Source of the DNA: an uncultured Eubacteriales bacterium
Lineage (GTDB): Bacteria > Bacillota > Clostridia > Oscillospirales > Acutalibacteraceae
Assembly (NCBI GenBank): GCA_949293815.1
Contig: CASFEZ010000025.1
Span: 1 to 63,084 of the forward strand
DNA: 63,084 nucleotides
Direction: 5' to 3'
The translations under genes and the position numbers were made by a program. Of this stretch, positions 42,488-51,617 are shown piece by piece. The notes beneath the pieces were generated by a model. The model was not told the DNA's origin. It worked only from the letters and a program-made list of their open reading frames with translations, and searched no databases. Within the stretch, counting starts at the first letter, position 1, and each line of letters begins with the position of its first letter.

Positions 42488-43870
42488 TTGTTATCGGATC
42501 ATATTGGCGGTCTGTTTCCATCCGGCGGCGCTCATACGGAAATACGGGCGCAGAATACCGAGTCGGTTAAAATTTCCGTGGTGGGCGGCAACCTTGTCGC
42601 CAATGCCGCCAGCGAAACCGGCGGCGTTTGTGCCCGGGTTTATCAAAACGGCAGCTGGGGCTTTGCCGCCTGCGCCGATTATGACGAAGCCGGTGTGAAA
42701 GCGGTTTTACGGGAAGCGGCACAGAACAGTTTATTTTTAGATAAAAAGCTGCAAAAGGGCAAGCAGCCCCTGCCGCTGAGTACTCCCTATCAGGCGGCAG
42801 AGCCTGCCCCATCGCCCGTCATACCGCGCAAAATGTATATTGATTTTGCCATGGAGCTGGACGATTATTTGGCGAAAACCTATCCGAAGCTTACGGGCAG
42901 GCGCGTTGTTATCACCAGCGAAAAATTTGAAAAGCTGCTGTACGCCACCAACGGCACAAAGGCGTATACTGTCGCACCCAGAGTGTATGTATATGTGTTT
43001 TTATCCGCCGAGACAAAAGACGGGGAAACGCTGGAGCTGTTTGAGGTGTTGGACGGCGGGCACGGGTATTTCCCCGATTACTTTACCGCGCCGTCAAAAT
43101 ACTATGAAATCATTGAAAAGCTGTATCAGGAGCTGATGGACAAGACCGAGGGCATCTTCCCCGAAGCGGGTACGGCCGATGTGATACTGGCGCCCTCCCT
43201 TTCGGGCATGCTGGCGCATGAAGCGGTCGGTCATACCGTAGAAGCGGATATGGTCACCGGCGGTTCTGTCGCCGGGCATTGCCTTGGCAAGGAAGTTGCC
43301 TCGCCGCTGGTCAATATGGTGGATTTTGCCCATACTGCCCTGGGGCAGAGCACGCCGCTGCCCATTTTTGTGGACGACGAAGGCACCCTGTGTGAGGACG
43401 AAGTATTGATTCGTGACGGCGTTCTGGTGGGGTATATGAACAACCTCGAATCTTCTGTTCGCTATGAGATGAAGCCGAGGGGCAACGCCCGCGCCTTTGC
43501 TTTTTCCGATGAGCCGCTGATTCGTATGCGCAACACGGCGATTCTGCCCGGCAAAGACAAGCTGGAAGATATGATTGCCTCCATCGACAACGGGTACTAT
43601 TTGACCCGCACCGGCAACGGACAGGCCGACACCACCGGCGAGTTTATGTTCGGCATCAATATGGGCTATGAAATTAAAAACGGCAAGCTCGGCAGAGCGC
43701 TCCGAGACACCACCATTTCCGGTGTGGCGTTCGATATGCTGAAAACCGTTTCCATGCTTTCGGATGATTTGGTTTGGGAATCCTCCGGCTATTGCGGCAA
43801 AAAGCAGCCCATGCCCGTTGGCATCGGCGGTCCTGCCGTCAAGTGCAGGGTTTCCATCGGCGGACAGTAA
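42488..43870 (+). CDS. tldD: TldD-family metallopeptidase
   Basis: The product has about 460 residues from a TTG (42488) with AGAGGG upstream; an earlier TTG at 42467 lacks such a site. The zinc motif HEAVGHTVEADMV lies in LAHEAVGHTV (about residue 245). EIRAQNTESVKISVVGGNLVA at the start fits TldD. TldD with TldE/PmbA forms a heterodimeric protease that trims modified peptides. The PmbA-like partner follows 14 bp later. Confidence 0.93.
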   Translation: MLSDHIGGLFPSGGAHTEIRAQNTESVKISVVGGNLVANAASETGGVCARVYQNGSWGFAACADYDEAGVKAVLREAAQNSLFLDKKLQKGKQPLPLSTPYQAAEPAPSPVIPRKMYIDFAMELDDYLAKTYPKLTGRRVVITSEKFEKLLYATNGTKAYTVAPRVYVYVFLSAETKDGETLELFEVLDGGHGYFPDYFTAPSKYYEIIEKLYQELMDKTEGIFPEAGTADVILAPSLSGMLAHEAVGHTVEADMVTGGSVAGHCLGKEVASPLVNMVDFAHTALGQSTPLPIFVDDEGTLCEDEVLIRDGVLVGYMNNLESSVRYEMKPRGNARAFAFSDEPLIRMRNTAILPGKDKLEDMIASIDNGYYLTRTGNGQADTTGEFMFGINMGYEIKNGKLGRALRDTTISGVAFDMLKTVSMLSDDLVWESSGYCGKKQPMPVGIGGPAVKCRVSIGGQ

Positions 43871-43884
43871 AGGAGGACAGGACG

Positions 43885-45180
43885 ATGAAAGCATTAAAAG
43901 ACATTGCCTCCTACGCCCTGCAGGCGCTGGAAAACGCGGGCGCGGATCAGGCGCAGTGCGTGGTTGCCCATGGCAAGACCCGTGAATTTACCATAGACGG
44001 CGGAGAAATCAACTTAATTCGTACGCTGTTTGAAAATCAGGTTTCTCTGAAAGCCATTAAGGACGGCAAAAAAGGAACTATTACCATCAATAAATTCGGC
44101 AAAGCGGACATCGACAAGGCGGCCAGGGACTGTATGGATGCCGCCGAGGCAGGCGTTCGGGATGAGGCGGTCTGCATCGCCGAGCTGACAGAGAATGCCG
44201 ACTTCCGCACTGGCGCAGAAAAAGAGGACATGGACGGCCTTTACGACCGGATTGCGGAATATTTACAGACCGTGAAAAGCGACTATCCGAAAATTATCCT
44301 CGAGCAGGTGATTGCCGAATATTCCGAAGCGGATCAGGTGTTTATGAACACCAACGGGGTTTGCCATACCACCCACCACGGCGGGTATTACTTTAACACC
44401 ATGTTCTCCGCCCACGAGGGCGAAAACGCCACCTCGTTCAATTACTGCGACGCCCAGTTCAACGACCTTACGCTGCCGATTATCGAGCGGGGCATGCAGC
44501 GGGAGCTGTACGAGCGCAGCCAGATGGAGCTTGACGCCGAAAGGCTGCCGGAAAAATTCACCGGCAAAATTCTGGTGGCGCCCATCTGCTTAGGGGATTT
44601 TATCAGCATGGCGCTGGGGAACTTTATCTCCGATACCTCCCTGATTGACGGCACCAGCCCCTGGAAAAATGCCCTTGGGCAAAAGGTGGCAAGCGAAAAG
44701 CTGACCATTTCCATGTCTCCGCTGGATGCGCGCATGGCGGGCGGCGAGCGTATTTCCGGCGACGGGTATGTCAGCGAAAACTATGATATTATCAAAGACG
44801 GCGTATTAAAGGATTTCGGTCTTTCGGAGTATGCGGCGAAAAAAACCGGCAACCGGCGCGGCAAGAACACCAGCAGCTGTATGGTCATAAAGAACGGCGA
44901 TACGCCGCTCCAGCAGATGATTCAGGGTATCGACAAGGGGCTTCTGGTCTACCGGTTCTCCGGCGGTCAGCCTGCGGTGAACGGCGATTTTTCCGGCGTT
45001 GCCAAAAACAGCTTTTATATTGAAGACGGCAAGATCAAGCACGCCGTGACCGAAACCATGATCAGCGGCAATCTGGCGTCCATGCTCCGGGAGGTTGTCT
45101 CCCTCTCCCAGGAAACCGTAGAGGACGGCAGCTCTTCCCTGCCCTACGCCCTGTTTGACGGTATTACGGTTTCCTGCTAA
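43885..45180 (+). CDS. TldE/PmbA-family protein, partner of TldD
   Basis: The 431-residue TldD/PmbA-fold protein lacks the HExxxH motif, as expected for the non-catalytic TldE subunit. It has EFTIDGGEINLIRTLFENQVSL at the start and SSCMVIKNGDTPLQQMIQGIDKGLLVYRFSGGQPAVNGDFSGVAKNSFYIEDGKI near the end. ATG 43885 has AAAGGAGGA upstream. A strong terminator follows. No modified-peptide (RiPP or microcin-like) precursor is evident nearby. Confidence 0.92.
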   Translation: MKALKDIASYALQALENAGADQAQCVVAHGKTREFTIDGGEINLIRTLFENQVSLKAIKDGKKGTITINKFGKADIDKAARDCMDAAEAGVRDEAVCIAELTENADFRTGAEKEDMDGLYDRIAEYLQTVKSDYPKIILEQVIAEYSEADQVFMNTNGVCHTTHHGGYYFNTMFSAHEGENATSFNYCDAQFNDLTLPIIERGMQRELYERSQMELDAERLPEKFTGKILVAPICLGDFISMALGNFISDTSLIDGTSPWKNALGQKVASEKLTISMSPLDARMAGGERISGDGYVSENYDIIKDGVLKDFGLSEYAAKKTGNRRGKNTSSCMVIKNGDTPLQQMIQGIDKGLLVYRFSGGQPAVNGDFSGVAKNSFYIEDGKIKHAVTETMISGNLASMLREVVSLSQETVEDGSSSLPYALFDGITVSC

Positions 45181-45195
45181 CAGGCAATAAAAAGG

Positions 45196-45233
45196 AACAG
45201 CGGTAAGGTCAATGCGCCTTACCGCTGTTTTTT
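45196..45233. terminator. Intrinsic terminator of the tldD operon
   Basis: AACAGCGGTAAGG pairs with CCTTACCGCTGTT, followed by TTTTTT. Confidence 0.92.
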
Positions 45234-45259
45234 GATACAAAAAATTGGTATTTTTCGGC

Positions 45260-46855
45260 TTACTCGCAGTCTGCCGCCGCTTTTTGGGCGGGAAGCCAGC
45301 TTTGATAGCGGGCGAGGAAATCATCAAAGCATGCCATGTCCTCGGCGGTGGGATTTACCGTCTCTTTCTTTGCGTTAGCAAAGACATGAGCATCCAGATA
45401 CGCGGAAAGGGATTCCCCCTCTTTGCGCATGGCGGCGAAGCCTGCCAGCACCGCAATGCCCCAGGGACCGCCCTCACCGGCGGTTTCCATGATGGTGACC
45501 GGCGTTTTCAGCGCCGCCGCCGTGAAGCGCGCGCCGGTTTCCTTGGTTTTATAATACCCGCCGTGCCCGGCAATGGCGGAAAGGGACACGCCCTCTGAAT
45601 AGAGGATATTCATGCCGATACGCAAAGTCGCAAGGCAGGAAAACAGCTGGGTTTTCATAAAATTCGGCAGGGTGAAGCGGCTGTTCTGCTCCCGGAGGAA
45701 CATCGGTTTGCCGCGCGTCAGACCGGTAATGCTCTCGCCGGACAGATAGTTATAATTCATCAGACCGCCGCACTGCTCGTCCCCATCAAAAGAGGCGAGC
45801 AGGAGCGTATCGTAAAGCGCTGCCTTTTTCGGGGAAACGCCGAACCGCTCCAGCACCTCGGCGAACAGACGCATCCAGCCGTCCAAATCGCCGGTGCAGT
45901 TATTGCAGTGCACCATGGCGACGGGCTTGCCGTCGGGGGTGGTGACCATATCAATTTCCGGATAATAGCGGGAAAGCTCCTTTTCCAGCACCGCCATGGC
46001 GAAAATACTGGTACCGGCGCTGACATTGCCGGTATTGACCGCAACGCTGTTGGTGGCAACCATGCCCGTGCCCGCGTCCCCTTCGGGCGGGCAGAGCGGC
46101 ACACCGCTCTGAAAATCGCCGGTCGGGTCGAGAAGCAAAGCGCCCTCGGCGGTTAACGTGCCTGCCGCGTCCCCGGCAAACAGCACCCGGGGCAGGATAT
46201 CCTGTAAACGCCAGGGGAAGCTTTTATCGACAATCAGCTCTTCAAAGGACTGCATAAACTGTTTGTTGTAATCCCCTGTGGCGCTGTCAATGGGGAACAT
46301 TCCGCTGGCATCGCCCACCCCTAAGACCTTTTCGCCGGTCAAAAGGAAATGGATATACCCCGCAAGGGTGGTCATATAGGCAATCTCGGGCACATATTGT
46401 TCGCCGTTTAAGATGGCCTGATACAGATGGGCAATGCTCCAGCGTTCGGGGATATTAAACCGGAACCGCTCGGAAAGCGCCGCTGCCGCTTCGCCGGTGA
46501 TGGTATTGCGCCAGGTGCGGAACGGGGTCAGCAAATTCCCGTCTTTGTCAAAAACCAAAAACCCGTGCATCATGGCGGATACGCCCATACTTTTTACGGA
46601 TTTTAAGGATGCGCCGTAAGTTTCCTGCACATTCTTTTTCAAATCGGCAAAGCACTGCTGTAACCCCTGGTGAATCTCATCGAGCGAATAGGTCCAAACG
46701 CCGTCAATCAGGCTGTTTTCCCAATCAAAGCTGCCCGAAGCAATGGGCTGATGGGCAAGGTCGGTCAGCACCGCTTTGATACGGGTGGAACCAAACTCAA
46801 TCCCTAAAAAGGTATCCCCTGCTCCAATGGCAGAAGCAATTTGCTCTTTTTGCAT
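45260..46855 (-). CDS. FGGY-family carbohydrate kinase
   Basis: The product has 531 residues. It has the FGGY N-terminal domain FLGIEFGSTRIKAVL (phosphate 1), KSMGVSAMMHGFLVF, GDAGTGMVATNSVAVNTGNVSAGTS (phosphate 2 region) and the C-terminal IAGHGGYYKTKETGARFTAAAL with the adenosine motif. It is most like L-ribulokinase- or xylulokinase-type enzymes; substrate is uncertain. I chose ATG 46855, correctly placed after GAGGG, rather than the ATG at 46861. Confidence 0.9.
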   Translation of the reverse strand: MQKEQIASAIGAGDTFLGIEFGSTRIKAVLTDLAHQPIASGSFDWENSLIDGVWTYSLDEIHQGLQQCFADLKKNVQETYGASLKSVKSMGVSAMMHGFLVFDKDGNLLTPFRTWRNTITGEAAAALSERFRFNIPERWSIAHLYQAILNGEQYVPEIAYMTTLAGYIHFLLTGEKVLGVGDASGMFPIDSATGDYNKQFMQSFEELIVDKSFPWRLQDILPRVLFAGDAAGTLTAEGALLLDPTGDFQSGVPLCPPEGDAGTGMVATNSVAVNTGNVSAGTSIFAMAVLEKELSRYYPEIDMVTTPDGKPVAMVHCNNCTGDLDGWMRLFAEVLERFGVSPKKAALYDTLLLASFDGDEQCGGLMNYNYLSGESITGLTRGKPMFLREQNSRFTLPNFMKTQLFSCLATLRIGMNILYSEGVSLSAIAGHGGYYKTKETGARFTAAALKTPVTIMETAGEGGPWGIAVLAGFAAMRKEGESLSAYLDAHVFANAKKETVNPTAEDMACFDDFLARYQSWLPAQKAAADCE

Positions 46856-46893
46856 GGTCATCCCTCACATATTTGCTTAGAATTTACCGCTCT

Positions 46894-46922
46894 ATTTTAG
46901 CATAATTTGCCGAGGGCGTCAA
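46894..46922 (-). promoter_or_regulatory. Promoter of the FGGY kinase gene
   Basis: TTGACG (46922-46917) and TAAAAT (46899-46894) have a 17-bp spacer. The -35 box lies in an 18-bp sequence that is repeated near 47803. Confidence 0.65.
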
Positions 46923-46927
46923 TTGCT
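46910..46927. repeat. 18-bp direct repeat, copy A
   Basis: CCGAGGGCGTCAATTGCT is repeated exactly at about 47803-47820. The two copies flank the first of the two paralogous genes, and each carries a -35-like TTGACG on the minus strand. Confidence 0.8.
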
Positions 46928-46963
46928 TTTTCGCAAGAAAACAGAACCAGCGTATGATTCAAC

Positions 46964-47734
46964 TTAAAAATCACGCACGAATAATAAATTCCAAAGCACC
47001 TCAACACCAGCTACCATAATGCCAACGATCGTATTGAACGGTGCTAAAAAATCTTTTGAACCGCGTGGGTGCCAGTCATCACTGGGGCCGATTTGCTTGG
47101 CAAGATACCAATCACCAATCAAATGCCGGTAATGCCCGGGATTTGCGAAAAAAGAGTTGCACCACGCATCGTAAAGCTCATTGCAAATATGTGGTTCGCT
47201 GCCGGGGGAAACATAGGACAAACCGCTCCCGCAATATTCCCAGGTGTCACCGGGGGTCATAAAGCCAAACCAAAATAACACTTCTGTTGCATCCAAACAA
47301 ATATATGTCAGGGGCAGTTTTTTTGGCGCAAATTCAAGATAGTAATTTTTGTGTTTTCGCATACGCTGGCTGATGGAAGCAAGCGCTTGCGTTACCTCAG
47401 GATCGTCAATCGTACAGCTGTATTCGTTTGTCACGTTCGCTCTGGTCGAAGAAATTTTAATATCCGTAAAAGGTTCATCAAAAGAAATCCCCAGGCGCTC
47501 CGACGGCAATACACAATCCGGCGGTATTTCCGCTGTCAGCAACGCGATATAATTCTCGTAGTTATCAAGAAAATACGAAGAACAGAGGGAAATCTCCTTT
47601 CGCAAGCGCAAATAATCGCGGAAACGGAAGTATTCATATGTAATATTTGAATATGCAATATGACAATAAGAGAGAACCAGTATGACCGCAATGGCAGGCA
47701 GCAGCCATTTTTTCATTGCTTTTTTCACTTTCAT
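46964..47734 (-). CDS. Uncharacterised membrane-anchored protein, paralog 1
   Basis: The 256-residue protein has an N-terminal transmembrane helix (about 9-28), a hydrophilic domain and a C-terminal hydrophobic segment (about 232-252). It shares with the next gene the order DDPEVTQALASISQRM, then DATEVLFWFG, GSGLSYVSPGSEPHI and GDWYLAKQ. I do not recognise the family. It has GAGGTG before the ATG and probably its own promoter in the 47735-47820 gap (TTGACG, 17 bp, TATTTC). Confidence 0.75.
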   Translation of the reverse strand: MKVKKAMKKWLLPAIAVILVLSYCHIAYSNITYEYFRFRDYLRLRKEISLCSSYFLDNYENYIALLTAEIPPDCVLPSERLGISFDEPFTDIKISSTRANVTNEYSCTIDDPEVTQALASISQRMRKHKNYYLEFAPKKLPLTYICLDATEVLFWFGFMTPGDTWEYCGSGLSYVSPGSEPHICNELYDAWCNSFFANPGHYRHLIGDWYLAKQIGPSDDWHPRGSKDFLAPFNTIVGIMVAGVEVLWNLLFVRDF

Positions 47735-47802
47735 TGCGTATTCACCTCTATCAGATAATCAAACTTTTTCGTTCAAATTTCAAATGAAATATCCTGGTTC
47801 AC

Positions 47803-47820
47803 CGAGGGCGTCAATTGCTG
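47803..47820. repeat. 18-bp direct repeat, copy B
   Basis: This is the second exact copy of CCGAGGGCGTCAATTGCT (positions within one base). It overlaps the last codons of paralog 2 and lies upstream of paralog 1, where TTGACG may serve as its -35 box. Confidence 0.75.
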
Positions 47821-48623
47821 ATTTTTGATATGGCAGTAGAGATTCCTGTAAACAGCAGGTCAAAGGGAAGAATAACGACCCAAAACAGCACCTGTGCGCA
47901 ATCGCCGTGAAAATATGTCCATGTCCAACGCCTGTCATCAAACTGTTTTACCCAATGCCAACCGTCCACAAAGCCCAGCGTTCCGCCGCCCTCCCCATGA
48001 TATAAGTGCGGGCGCGCTCCGTCCGTCACAAGAGAGAAACCACTGCCCCGGTTATAGAATGGTCTTTCCATGTCCCACCCATAAGGATAGCCAAACCAGA
48101 ACATCACTTCCGTCTCGTCCACCATGACCATATTCAGCGCCGGTGAACGCGGTTTATCCGTAAGGATTGCCAGCATAACATATTGATGTGCCAACATCCG
48201 CTCGTTGATTGCCCGAAGCGCCGCTGTTATGTCAGGATCGGCAATCGCAATGCTGTTTTCCTGCGCCGCGCCGGGCTCTACAGAAAACGACTGAAAATCG
48301 GAATCGCAATATAGTGTCAGTCCGCCGTTTCCCGACATCGCACCGGCAAGACCATTCGCCTTTTCGTCATAAACTCGACGAAAATATGCAGCGCTATGTT
48401 GTAGCTCCGAACGCACCGCAAAATAATCGCTTATGTGTAAATATTGATAGGTAGCATTATGAACCCCAACGAAAAAATCTGCAAGAATGCTCAACATGAT
48501 AATACCAAAGCAAACCGCCAATATGGTTTTCATCACCCGTTTTGCTTTGTGTCTATGCGGTTTTTTCTTACCATCCGTTGGCAAATTCTGCGGCAAGGGG
48601 GTGCTTTCGTGCTTATTCATCAT
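47811..48623 (-). CDS. Uncharacterised membrane-anchored protein, paralog 2
   Basis: The 270-residue protein has a basic N-terminus (KKKPHRHKAKRV), a transmembrane helix (about 33-53) and a second hydrophobic segment (about 243-262). It has the same motif order as paralog 1: ADPDITAALRAINERM, DETEVMFWFGYPYG, GSGFSLVTDGARPHL, GWHWVKQF. AAAGGTGATAG precedes the ATG. Codons and length are normal, so the gene looks intact. The function is unknown. Confidence 0.75.
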   Translation of the reverse strand: MMNKHESTPLPQNLPTDGKKKPHRHKAKRVMKTILAVCFGIIMLSILADFFVGVHNATYQYLHISDYFAVRSELQHSAAYFRRVYDEKANGLAGAMSGNGGLTLYCDSDFQSFSVEPGAAQENSIAIADPDITAALRAINERMLAHQYVMLAILTDKPRSPALNMVMVDETEVMFWFGYPYGWDMERPFYNRGSGFSLVTDGARPHLYHGEGGGTLGFVDGWHWVKQFDDRRWTWTYFHGDCAQVLFWVVILPFDLLFTGISTAISKISN

Positions 48624-48781
48624 CTATCACCTTTCCTGAACTGTAGAAGCAATTGCCTGCAAAATGGCGGATTCCGAAATACCTTACAATGGTATCGTAT
48701 CAGAAAAAAACAGACGAGGCAAGCAAAATACGGTTTTTTAATTTATTTGTATGAAATTTGTAATACTTTTGACATTTCTAC

Positions 48782-48813
48782 AAAAAAGGGACGGAAGCCG
48801 CAGCTTCCGTCCC
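48782..48813 (-). terminator. Intrinsic terminator of hpf
   Basis: On the minus strand GGGACGGAAG pairs with CTTCCGTCCC around a 6-nt loop, followed by TTTTTT. Confidence 0.93.
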
Positions 48814-48854
48814 CGTAATGAGAGAAAATAATTTTGAATTCTGATAATAGCGAT

Positions 48855-49385
48855 TTATTCAAGCTCCGGCACCAACAGGCCATAGCCGCCGTCGCTGCGG
48901 CTGTAGACCACCGAGACCAGGTCGGTCTGCTCGTCAAGGAACATATAGAAATGGTGACCGAGCATATTCATCTGCAAAATGGCTTCGTCTACAGACTGGG
49001 GCTTGAGGATGATATTCTTGGTGCGGACGATTTCGTAATCAGATTCCTCCTCCACCAAATCATCGCCGAAGGTGAAATTGTCCAGCGCGCCCTGGCGGAG
49101 TTTCTTTTCGACCTTGGTCTTGTTTTTGCGGATTTTACGAATCAGGGAATCCACACAGGCGTCCAGCGCGTCGTTCATGTCAGCGCTGCGCTCCTGGGCG
49201 CGAACAATCAGCCCATTGCTGTTGACGGTAATTTCAACCGCAGCCATTGTTTTTTCTATTGTAACGGTAATTTTGGCGCTTGCCTCATCGTCAAAAAAGC
49301 GGTCAATTTTGGCGAGTTTCTTTTCTGCTCTTTCCTTAAAAGAATCTCTCGGGTTGCATTTTCTGCCGATAATTGTGATGTTCAT
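48855..49385 (-). CDS. hpf: Long-form ribosome hibernation promoting factor
   Basis: The 176-residue protein has the HPF/RaiA N-terminal domain (MNITIIGRKCNPRDSFKERAEKKLAKIDRFF) and a C-terminal domain with LGHHFYMFLDEQTDLVSVVYSRSDGGYGLLVPE, typical of the long form that dimerises 70S ribosomes into 100S particles. AGAAGGAGATG precedes the ATG. Its leader holds a promoter and a terminator-like hairpin. Confidence 0.95.
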   Translation of the reverse strand: MNITIIGRKCNPRDSFKERAEKKLAKIDRFFDDEASAKITVTIEKTMAAVEITVNSNGLIVRAQERSADMNDALDACVDSLIRKIRKNKTKVEKKLRQGALDNFTFGDDLVEEESDYEIVRTKNIILKPQSVDEAILQMNMLGHHFYMFLDEQTDLVSVVYSRSDGGYGLLVPELE

Positions 49386-49416
49386 AGTTACATCTCCTTC
49401 TGCGGTATTGAATAAG

Positions 49417-49454
49417 AAAAAGGCAGGGCACGGCTGTTACCGCCCTACCCTGCC
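49417..49454 (-). terminator. Terminator-like hairpin in the hpf leader
   Basis: GGCAGGG pairs with CCCTGCC, with an inner GGCGGTAACAGCC stem and a TTTTTC tail on the minus strand. It lies between the predicted hpf promoter and the hpf ribosome site. It may serve the upstream PHP gene, or attenuate hpf. Confidence 0.7.
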
Positions 49455-49479
49455 GCTTCTGTTCTCTTATTCTATGTCA

Positions 49480-49508
49480 AGTATACCATAGACCCTGTAA
49501 AAAGTAAA
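49480..49508 (-). promoter_or_regulatory. Predicted hpf promoter
   Basis: TTTACT (49508-49503) and TATACT (49485-49480) with a 17-bp spacer lie upstream of the leader hairpin. Confidence 0.55.
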
Positions 49509-49583
49509 TCATTTTTTATAAACTTTTACAAAATTTCAGCGGTTTATTCATCAACACATGCACAGGTATGCCAAAAAATGAGC

Positions 49584-50858
49584 TTACGGCGTATCTGCGA
49601 AATAGATGGGGTTGGAAACTGCGGTAAACAGATTGCCGCCGCCGATGGGCAAAACCGCCTTGAGATAAGCAAATTTCTCTTTTTTGCTCACAGTCACCGT
49701 GGCGCGACCGTTTTGCAAATCCAGCGTGCGCACGCCACGGGCGGTGACCATTTGCAGAAGCTGCCCTTTCGGCAGCCGGGCGCGCACCAGAAGCTCTGCT
49801 GAACGGGTAACCGATATGGTATCGCCCATCATCTGCTCGCCATAGGACAGATGAAGCTTTGCGCCTTTTACGCCGGAGGTAATATAGGAATGCCCCTTGG
49901 CGAGCGCTTCAAGCAGCGCTTCCGCTGCGGGGGAATTGCTGTAAACAGCGGTGAGAGGGTGTCCCAGCTGCACGGGAAAATTCCCCTTGTGATAATCACT
50001 TCCGGCAACAATCGGAATTTTTCTGCCCCCAGAGAGCAGCTCCGTCCACCACGCCAGCGCTTTCCGGTTGGCGGGGCGCATCGGTCCGTTCCAAATTTCC
50101 ATCCAGTCAAAGGCGGTATCGTCCTGCCAAAGATAGGGACAGACGCTGCATTTTGGGTGGTTGACAGAAACATACGCGCCCAATTCCTTTGCACGGGAAA
50201 GGAGCTGACGCATCTCCTCGGCGGTATTCGCGATAAATCCATTGTCAAAGGGTGCCCTCGCGCCGAAAAGATTCATATGCCCTTTATAATGGGTCCATTC
50301 CACAGCGGGAATGAAGGTAAAATCCGATATGCGGGGCAGATGGAAATTTTCGGAATAATTGTTGTGGTCGGCCAGGGCAATAAAGTCGAGCCCCGCGTCC
50401 ATTGCCTTTTGCGCAAGCTGCCAGGCGCTGTATTTGCCGTCGGATGCCTCGGAATGCACATGCAAATCCCCGAAATAGAACCGGCTTTGCCTTTCTTCCA
50501 ATTCGATGGTATAGACCACATCCGTATACAAGCCGTTGATTTTATACGCGCCGATTAAAATCTGCCACTGCCCCGGTTGAATCGGTTCGGAAAAATATCC
50601 TTTTTCCGAGCTGTATTCCCCCACACTGACCGACTCTTTCGCGCTGCCGCTCCAGCCGAGAAAACGCCCGGCGGTATCTTGAAGCCCCAAATCAATGATA
50701 TTTGCTGTTTTTCTGTGTCCGGTCAGACCTTGCGTGATTTTATCGTAGCGATAGCTGACGGTCAGCTTTACAATCCCCTCCGGAACGGAAAAGGGGATGG
50801 CATAATAAGTGCCCTCCCTTTGCTTTTCCACCCGATGCCGAATCTCAATCCTTTTCAT
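49584..50858 (-). CDS. CehA/McbA-like PHP-domain metallohydrolase
   Basis: The product has 424 residues from ATG 50858 (GAAGGAAC). Residues about 1-120 form a beta domain; then the PHP domain has FYFGDLHVHSEASDGKYS (HxH), DFIALADHNNYS (DH-N), VNHPKC and IPIVAGSDYHKGNFP (metal His/Asp). It is probably a metal-dependent phosphoesterase or hydrolase. It overlaps the esterase gene by 14 bp and ends the AraC-adjacent operon. Confidence 0.88.
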   Translation of the reverse strand: MKRIEIRHRVEKQREGTYYAIPFSVPEGIVKLTVSYRYDKITQGLTGHRKTANIIDLGLQDTAGRFLGWSGSAKESVSVGEYSSEKGYFSEPIQPGQWQILIGAYKINGLYTDVVYTIELEERQSRFYFGDLHVHSEASDGKYSAWQLAQKAMDAGLDFIALADHNNYSENFHLPRISDFTFIPAVEWTHYKGHMNLFGARAPFDNGFIANTAEEMRQLLSRAKELGAYVSVNHPKCSVCPYLWQDDTAFDWMEIWNGPMRPANRKALAWWTELLSGGRKIPIVAGSDYHKGNFPVQLGHPLTAVYSNSPAAEALLEALAKGHSYITSGVKGAKLHLSYGEQMMGDTISVTRSAELLVRARLPKGQLLQMVTARGVRTLDLQNGRATVTVSKKEKFAYLKAVLPIGGGNLFTAVSNPIYFADTP

Positions 50859-51615
50859 GTTCCTTCTCCAAGATGTATTGAATAAAGCGATGAATCTGTT
50901 TATCCCAAAACGCCCATTCATGCCCGCCGGGTTCTGTTATATAGGTGAGCGGCACGCCGAGCGCTTCCGCTTTTTGGCGAAACAGTTCGTTCGTAATCAG
51001 CAAATCATCCTGCAAACCGCAGGCGGCATAGATAGGGATAGGGGTGCGGACAGCGTTAGGCAGCAGCGCCGCCGGATTGAAAGGCGACGCGGCGGGGTCA
51101 TCGAGCGCCTGCGCAAGAAAAGGAAATTCCTCCTGGCGTTCCGTGTTCCAAATCAGCGCCATCGGCGTTAAATCCAAAATACCCGAAAAGCTGCCCACTG
51201 CCGCATATCGCTCCGGATAAGTCAGCGCAATGCGCATGGCGCCGAAACCGCCCATGGAAAGCCCGGCGATGAAGTTTTGCTCCCGCTCACGGGAGAGCCC
51301 AAAGACCAGAGAAAGATATTCGGGCAGTTCCTCAGCGATATAGGTAAAATAGTTTTGCCCCAATACATGGTCGCAGTACATACTCCGGTTCACCGAGGGC
51401 ATCACAACCACCAAATCGTTTTCCATGGCATACCGGTCGATATTGGAGTAACGCAGCCATGCCGTGCCGTCATCCGACAGACCGTGCAGCAGCCACAACA
51501 CCTTTTTCTTGGACAAAGCCTCCCCATGGATACGCACCGAATCCGGAAAAGAAACCGTAACCAGCGTATTCATTTTCAGCTCTTTGGAGGTGAAATCAAT
51601 ACTTGCGACAGCCAT
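50845..51615 (-). CDS. Esterase family alpha/beta hydrolase
   Basis: The 256-residue protein has VLWLLHGLSDDGTAWLRYSN (oxyanion region), FIAGLSMGGFGAMRIAL (nucleophile Ser in GLSMGG), ACGLQDDLL (Asp) and PGGHEWAFWDKQI (His), the catalytic triad of the esterase D/feruloyl esterase-like family. It has no signal peptide, so it is intracellular. It may remove acyl groups from imported oligosaccharides. It starts 3 bp after the transporter ends. Confidence 0.92.
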   Translation of the reverse strand: MAVASIDFTSKELKMNTLVTVSFPDSVRIHGEALSKKKVLWLLHGLSDDGTAWLRYSNIDRYAMENDLVVVMPSVNRSMYCDHVLGQNYFTYIAEELPEYLSLVFGLSREREQNFIAGLSMGGFGAMRIALTYPERYAAVGSFSGILDLTPMALIWNTERQEEFPFLAQALDDPAASPFNPAALLPNAVRTPIPIYAACGLQDDLLITNELFRQKAEALGVPLTYITEPGGHEWAFWDKQIHRFIQYILEKEHEKD

Positions 51616-51617
51616 TC

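Noticed and set aside
43885-45260. RiPP cluster suggested by the TldD/PmbA-like pair
   Set aside because: No precursor-like small ORF, cyclodehydratase or exporter adjoins the pair.
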